Made by a program: the position numbers and the translations under genes. The notes under the pieces are model-generated. The model saw only the letters and a program-made list of their open reading frames with translations. It searched no databases and was not told where the DNA came from. DNA of 64,000 nucleotides from Carettochelys insculpta (Eukaryota > Chordata > Testudines > Carettochelyidae), in NCBI RefSeq assembly GCF_033958435.1, contig NC_134138.1, positions 29,418,598-29,482,597 on the forward strand, written 5' to 3'. Below, in pieces: positions 61,258 through 64,000 of the stretch (position 1 is its first letter; the number at the start of each line of letters is the position of its first letter).

Positions 61258-61532
61258 AGGTTTGCCTACACTGCAATAAAACACCCAGAGGTGACCCATA
61301 TCACCTGCCTTGTGCAGCTCAGGTTGTGGGACTAAAAAATTGTTGATGTCTGGATTTCGGCTGGATCCTGGGCTCTAGGACCCTCTCTCTTTGTGGTATT
61401 CCAGAGCATGGTCTCCAGCTCAGGCCTGAATGTCTACATGGCAATTTTGCAGTCTCACAACCCAAGCTCTGCAAGCCTGAATCATCTGATGTAGATCAGC
61501 TGTGGATGTTTTATTGCATTGTAGGCATACCC
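61258..61532. mobile_element. Harbinger-type MITE, complete but decayed
   Basis: The left end AGGTTTGCCTACACTGCAAT and the right end ATTGCATTGTAGGCATACCC are inverted repeats that resemble the Harbinger relic's ends (GGGTATGTCTGCACTGCAA). The interior blocks 'cctgaatgtctacatggcaa' and 'tgaatcatctgatgtagatc' occur in the partial copy at 10945-11084. The flanking triplets do not match. Confidence 0.72.
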
Positions 61533-61789
61533 TTCGAGTTTTAATGGTGCCTGCTGTACAACTGGGGGAAGAAGAGAGAATCCGTTCTCATCCTTGTCAG
61601 TAGAACCTCCACTCTGGAAAACAACATTTTAAGTAGCATATACCTAAAATCTCTACTCTTGGAACCTTACGTCTTGTGGAACCGAATCTTCTGGAGTCCA
61701 AGTATGTGCTATTTAAACTTTCAAGAGGAATTTTTCAAGGACTGAATTCCTGAGGAGGTTGTCAGTGGTATATATACACTGGCTAGATC

Positions 61790-61928
61790 CGTGGTTTTTA
61801 ACCTTTTATCATGTGTAGACCCCTTATTTCTTTTTTTTTTTTGTGCATGGTCATACGCCCCGTTGGAAATCTTAATCGTAGCTTGCGGAACCCCAAGGGT
61901 GTACAGTTCACAAACTGAAAACCATTAA
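61790..61928. mobile_element. Short hAT MITE
   Basis: The left end CCGTGGTTTTTAACCTTTT and the right end CAAACTGAAAACCATTAA are inverted, of the CAGTGGTTTTCAACC type. The flanks GCTAGATC (61782-61789) and TCTAGATA (61929-61936) share six central bases. Confidence 0.7.
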
Positions 61929-61936
61929 TCTAGATA

Positions 61937-63654
61937 ACTAGCTGCAATGTAGCCCAGGCCAAGAGTGACCAAAAGTTTAATATCAGATCCCTTTTTGGTG
62001 ACACATTTGAAACTAAGTAGCATTCTCCCTAGGCCTCTTATGGGTAAGCAAGTATCCACATTGCAAAGCTATAACTAAGGACTGAATGACCCCAAAACTG
62101 AATCGCTGTCTTCTTTCTGGAGATGATGCTTCTGAAACAGACTTGGATTACATGAGTGGAGTTGTCACATTGGTTCAGTTGTGAGGCTTTTGGCCTGTGC
62201 AGTTTCTTTTCCAGCTGAACAGGCCTTCTGACATACTTAATAAGCAATTAACTGAAGCAAATTAAAAAAACAACTTTCTTCCCTTCTAGTTCTTGGTAAT
62301 CTAGACAATCAATGGGATAAAAAGTGTGTGCACACACACCGATTCTAGGTAGAACAAACAAAGAGCCGACAAAGTTCAAGAAGGAAACAGATTTGTCTAG
62401 TTTCTCGGATGTTTATCAGGCTGTGCTCACAAACAAGTTAGTTTTGTAGGGTCACAGAAGGAAAAAAAGGAAATAAACTAGGAGCTGAATGACCTTTACC
62501 TGAAAACAAAAAACAAAACAAAAAAAAATGAGAGGAACAACATGAAAGATGATAGGTGCTGGAAGAAAACAAGTAAATGGTGAATTGGTGAGTAAATATG
62601 GGGGGGAACTTCACATGGAATATATGACATAGTTAAAATGTAACACGTTGGATGGAGCAGTTAATGTGGCTGTGTCATAAACATAATCACTGGTATTAAA
62701 ATAAACTGGGATCTCAGTGTTTCTGACTCCCAGCTAATAATGAAGGAATTACATTTCTGGCTGAAATTTTATATGTCCATCAACCCTCTCTGTAAGCAGG
62801 GGGAAACTGTGGAACATCTGGGATACTTAGGAAGAGAGAAATATGGCTACATTACAACAGGAGGGGAGTGGGCTGCATTATTGGTAAGTATTGGAGGAGT
62901 GAGTGACTCTTGCAAGTGAAATGATGATAAAGAAAATGATTGGAATGGAGTATGTATTCTGGCCCTCATATTAAAGTCTGGGAATAAGGAAGAGCCTTTT
63001 TTTTGAAAAATGTGTTTTTAATATATCTTGGTTTTTGTTTTTTTTTTAAACATGGAATGCACATAAAATAAATGGGGAGGAATGAGGGCTGCATTCCCCA
63101 GCAGTGGACCAGTGATGACAGGGCCAGTCTGTAATACTATAGTATTGCTCTTGTCCTGGACAAAGAGTGTTTCCTAGGAAAAAATGCTAGGTCTTGGAGA
63201 ATAGTCTCTCTCTTCTCTATTTTGAGTTAAGTGGGTTCAGTACATTTGGCATTTGTGGGTGCTAACACCTGTCACTGAATGACAAGTACCAGGATTCTGT
63301 TGTCACTTAACCATTGCTTCATATCACTCACTACAACACATCATTTGGTCTAAAACTTGACAGTTAACAAGTTTGTGTGCTTAAGCAGTGGACACGTAAA
63401 ATATTCAAAAAGTTGTTTGGAATTTCAATACTGTTTCGCCCGAAGGATTAGTACTTTGAGGCCTTTGCCACAGTTGGCACTAAAAAGCCAGTGTTTTCGC
63501 AGGAATGCACAGCTATACAGGAAATCCATAGTGGGTTTCTCCCCTTCTCCTAGTCTTAAAACAGGGACTCCTTGTACACTGTGATTGCATATGGCAAATG
63601 CTGACCTTTTAAGGCTCTGTTACAATCCCAATTAGCAGATGTACCTGGCATTAC
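61937..63654. other. Intronic sequence, nothing recognised
   Basis: AT-rich, with poly-A/T runs near 62500-62530 and 63030-63050. No element or exon recognised. Confidence 0.5.
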
Positions 63655-64000
63655 TTGTGTCCTTATGAGGGCTCAGGACAGGGGTTGAGGGGTGCAGGGA
63701 ACAGGGAGTCTGAGCAGTTGGGAGCAGGAGTGTACCAGGGTGGTGCTGCTGAAGCAGTGGCACCTCCCTGGGTCTTGGAGCTGTGCTCTGTAGCTGGTGG
63801 CTATTCCTGGGCTCTAGCTGCTCTCCTCCCTAACTTCGAACCTGCTGGGAGGGGAGGGATGGGTTCTGGGGCCGGCCCTAGCATCCAGCTGGCCCCTCCC
63901 ACCCTGCAGCCTGTTTGTAAGAGCACTCCCAGGGAACTGGCTTCTAGATGGCTGCAGCTGGTCCAGGGTGGGTGGGGGTGAGAATCCGTGGGTAAACCCA
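63655..64000. repeat. GC-rich repeat running off the window end
   Basis: 'gggctcaggacaggggttga' and the following G-rich text resemble the GC-rich interiors of the hAT-like MITEs in this window. No terminus is visible, and the remainder lies beyond the window. The frame at 63655-63981 has no recognisable protein content. Confidence 0.4.

Overview
The window looks like vertebrate nuclear DNA, most likely from a turtle, and almost all of it is intron plus transposable-element debris. The organism call rests on the repeats: CR1 LINEs of the amniote type, many short inverted-repeat elements ending in GGCTACGTCTACAC-like termini, hAT and Tigger-like MITEs, RTE-like LINEs, and Penelope-like elements (PLEs) whose tails end in the 'GGTGCCACAGGAC...GGCTACC' sequence that I associate with turtle genomes. 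A softshell turtle is my guess within turtles. That is memory-based inference, not a computed match.

Only one host coding segment is recognised: a 141-bp internal exon at 30325-30465 (+) encoding the C-terminal half of a SAM domain, which I assign to SAMD12. Everything else is then read as intron of a very long SAMD12 gene transcribed left to right. I saw no other exon, tRNA, rRNA, CRISPR array or prokaryotic feature.

Layout. 1-8.8 kb: two antisense CR1 LINEs, three Tigger-like MITEs, an hAT MITE with a perfect 8-bp duplication, a GC-rich hAT-like relic and a PLE tail. 8.8-18.7 kb: hAT and Harbinger-type MITEs, a long palindromic element at 11.1-11.5 kb, an inverted PLE tail, an old CR1, and a 710-bp element at 13.9-14.6 kb. 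18.7-22.9 kb: hAT MITE, ancient LINE ends, a Tigger-like MITE with a G-rich run. 23.1-28.5 kb: a 5.4-kb PIF/Harbinger transposon relic flanked by TAA/TAA, carrying a broken transposase gene (+) and a broken Myb/SANT-like partner gene (-), and itself invaded by a 711-bp MITE, a LINE and an hAT MITE. 29.3-34.2 kb: the SAMD12 exon in mostly plain intron. 34.2-40.2 kb: an antisense LINE split by a 2.1-kb PLE, which is itself split by a solo LTR. 40.2-64 kb: plain intron with scattered MITEs, PLE tails, an RTE-like LINE end, a MIR SINE, a tRNA-like SINE head and simple repeats.

The most interesting material is structural. Four PLE insertions carry 5' inversions, and most PLE copies keep recognisable hammerhead-ribozyme core sequence in their tails. 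A group of palindromic MITEs shares its terminal motif with the Harbinger relic. Several precise nested insertions have readable target-site duplications, which gives relative ages. No gene in the window is an intact autonomous mobile element.
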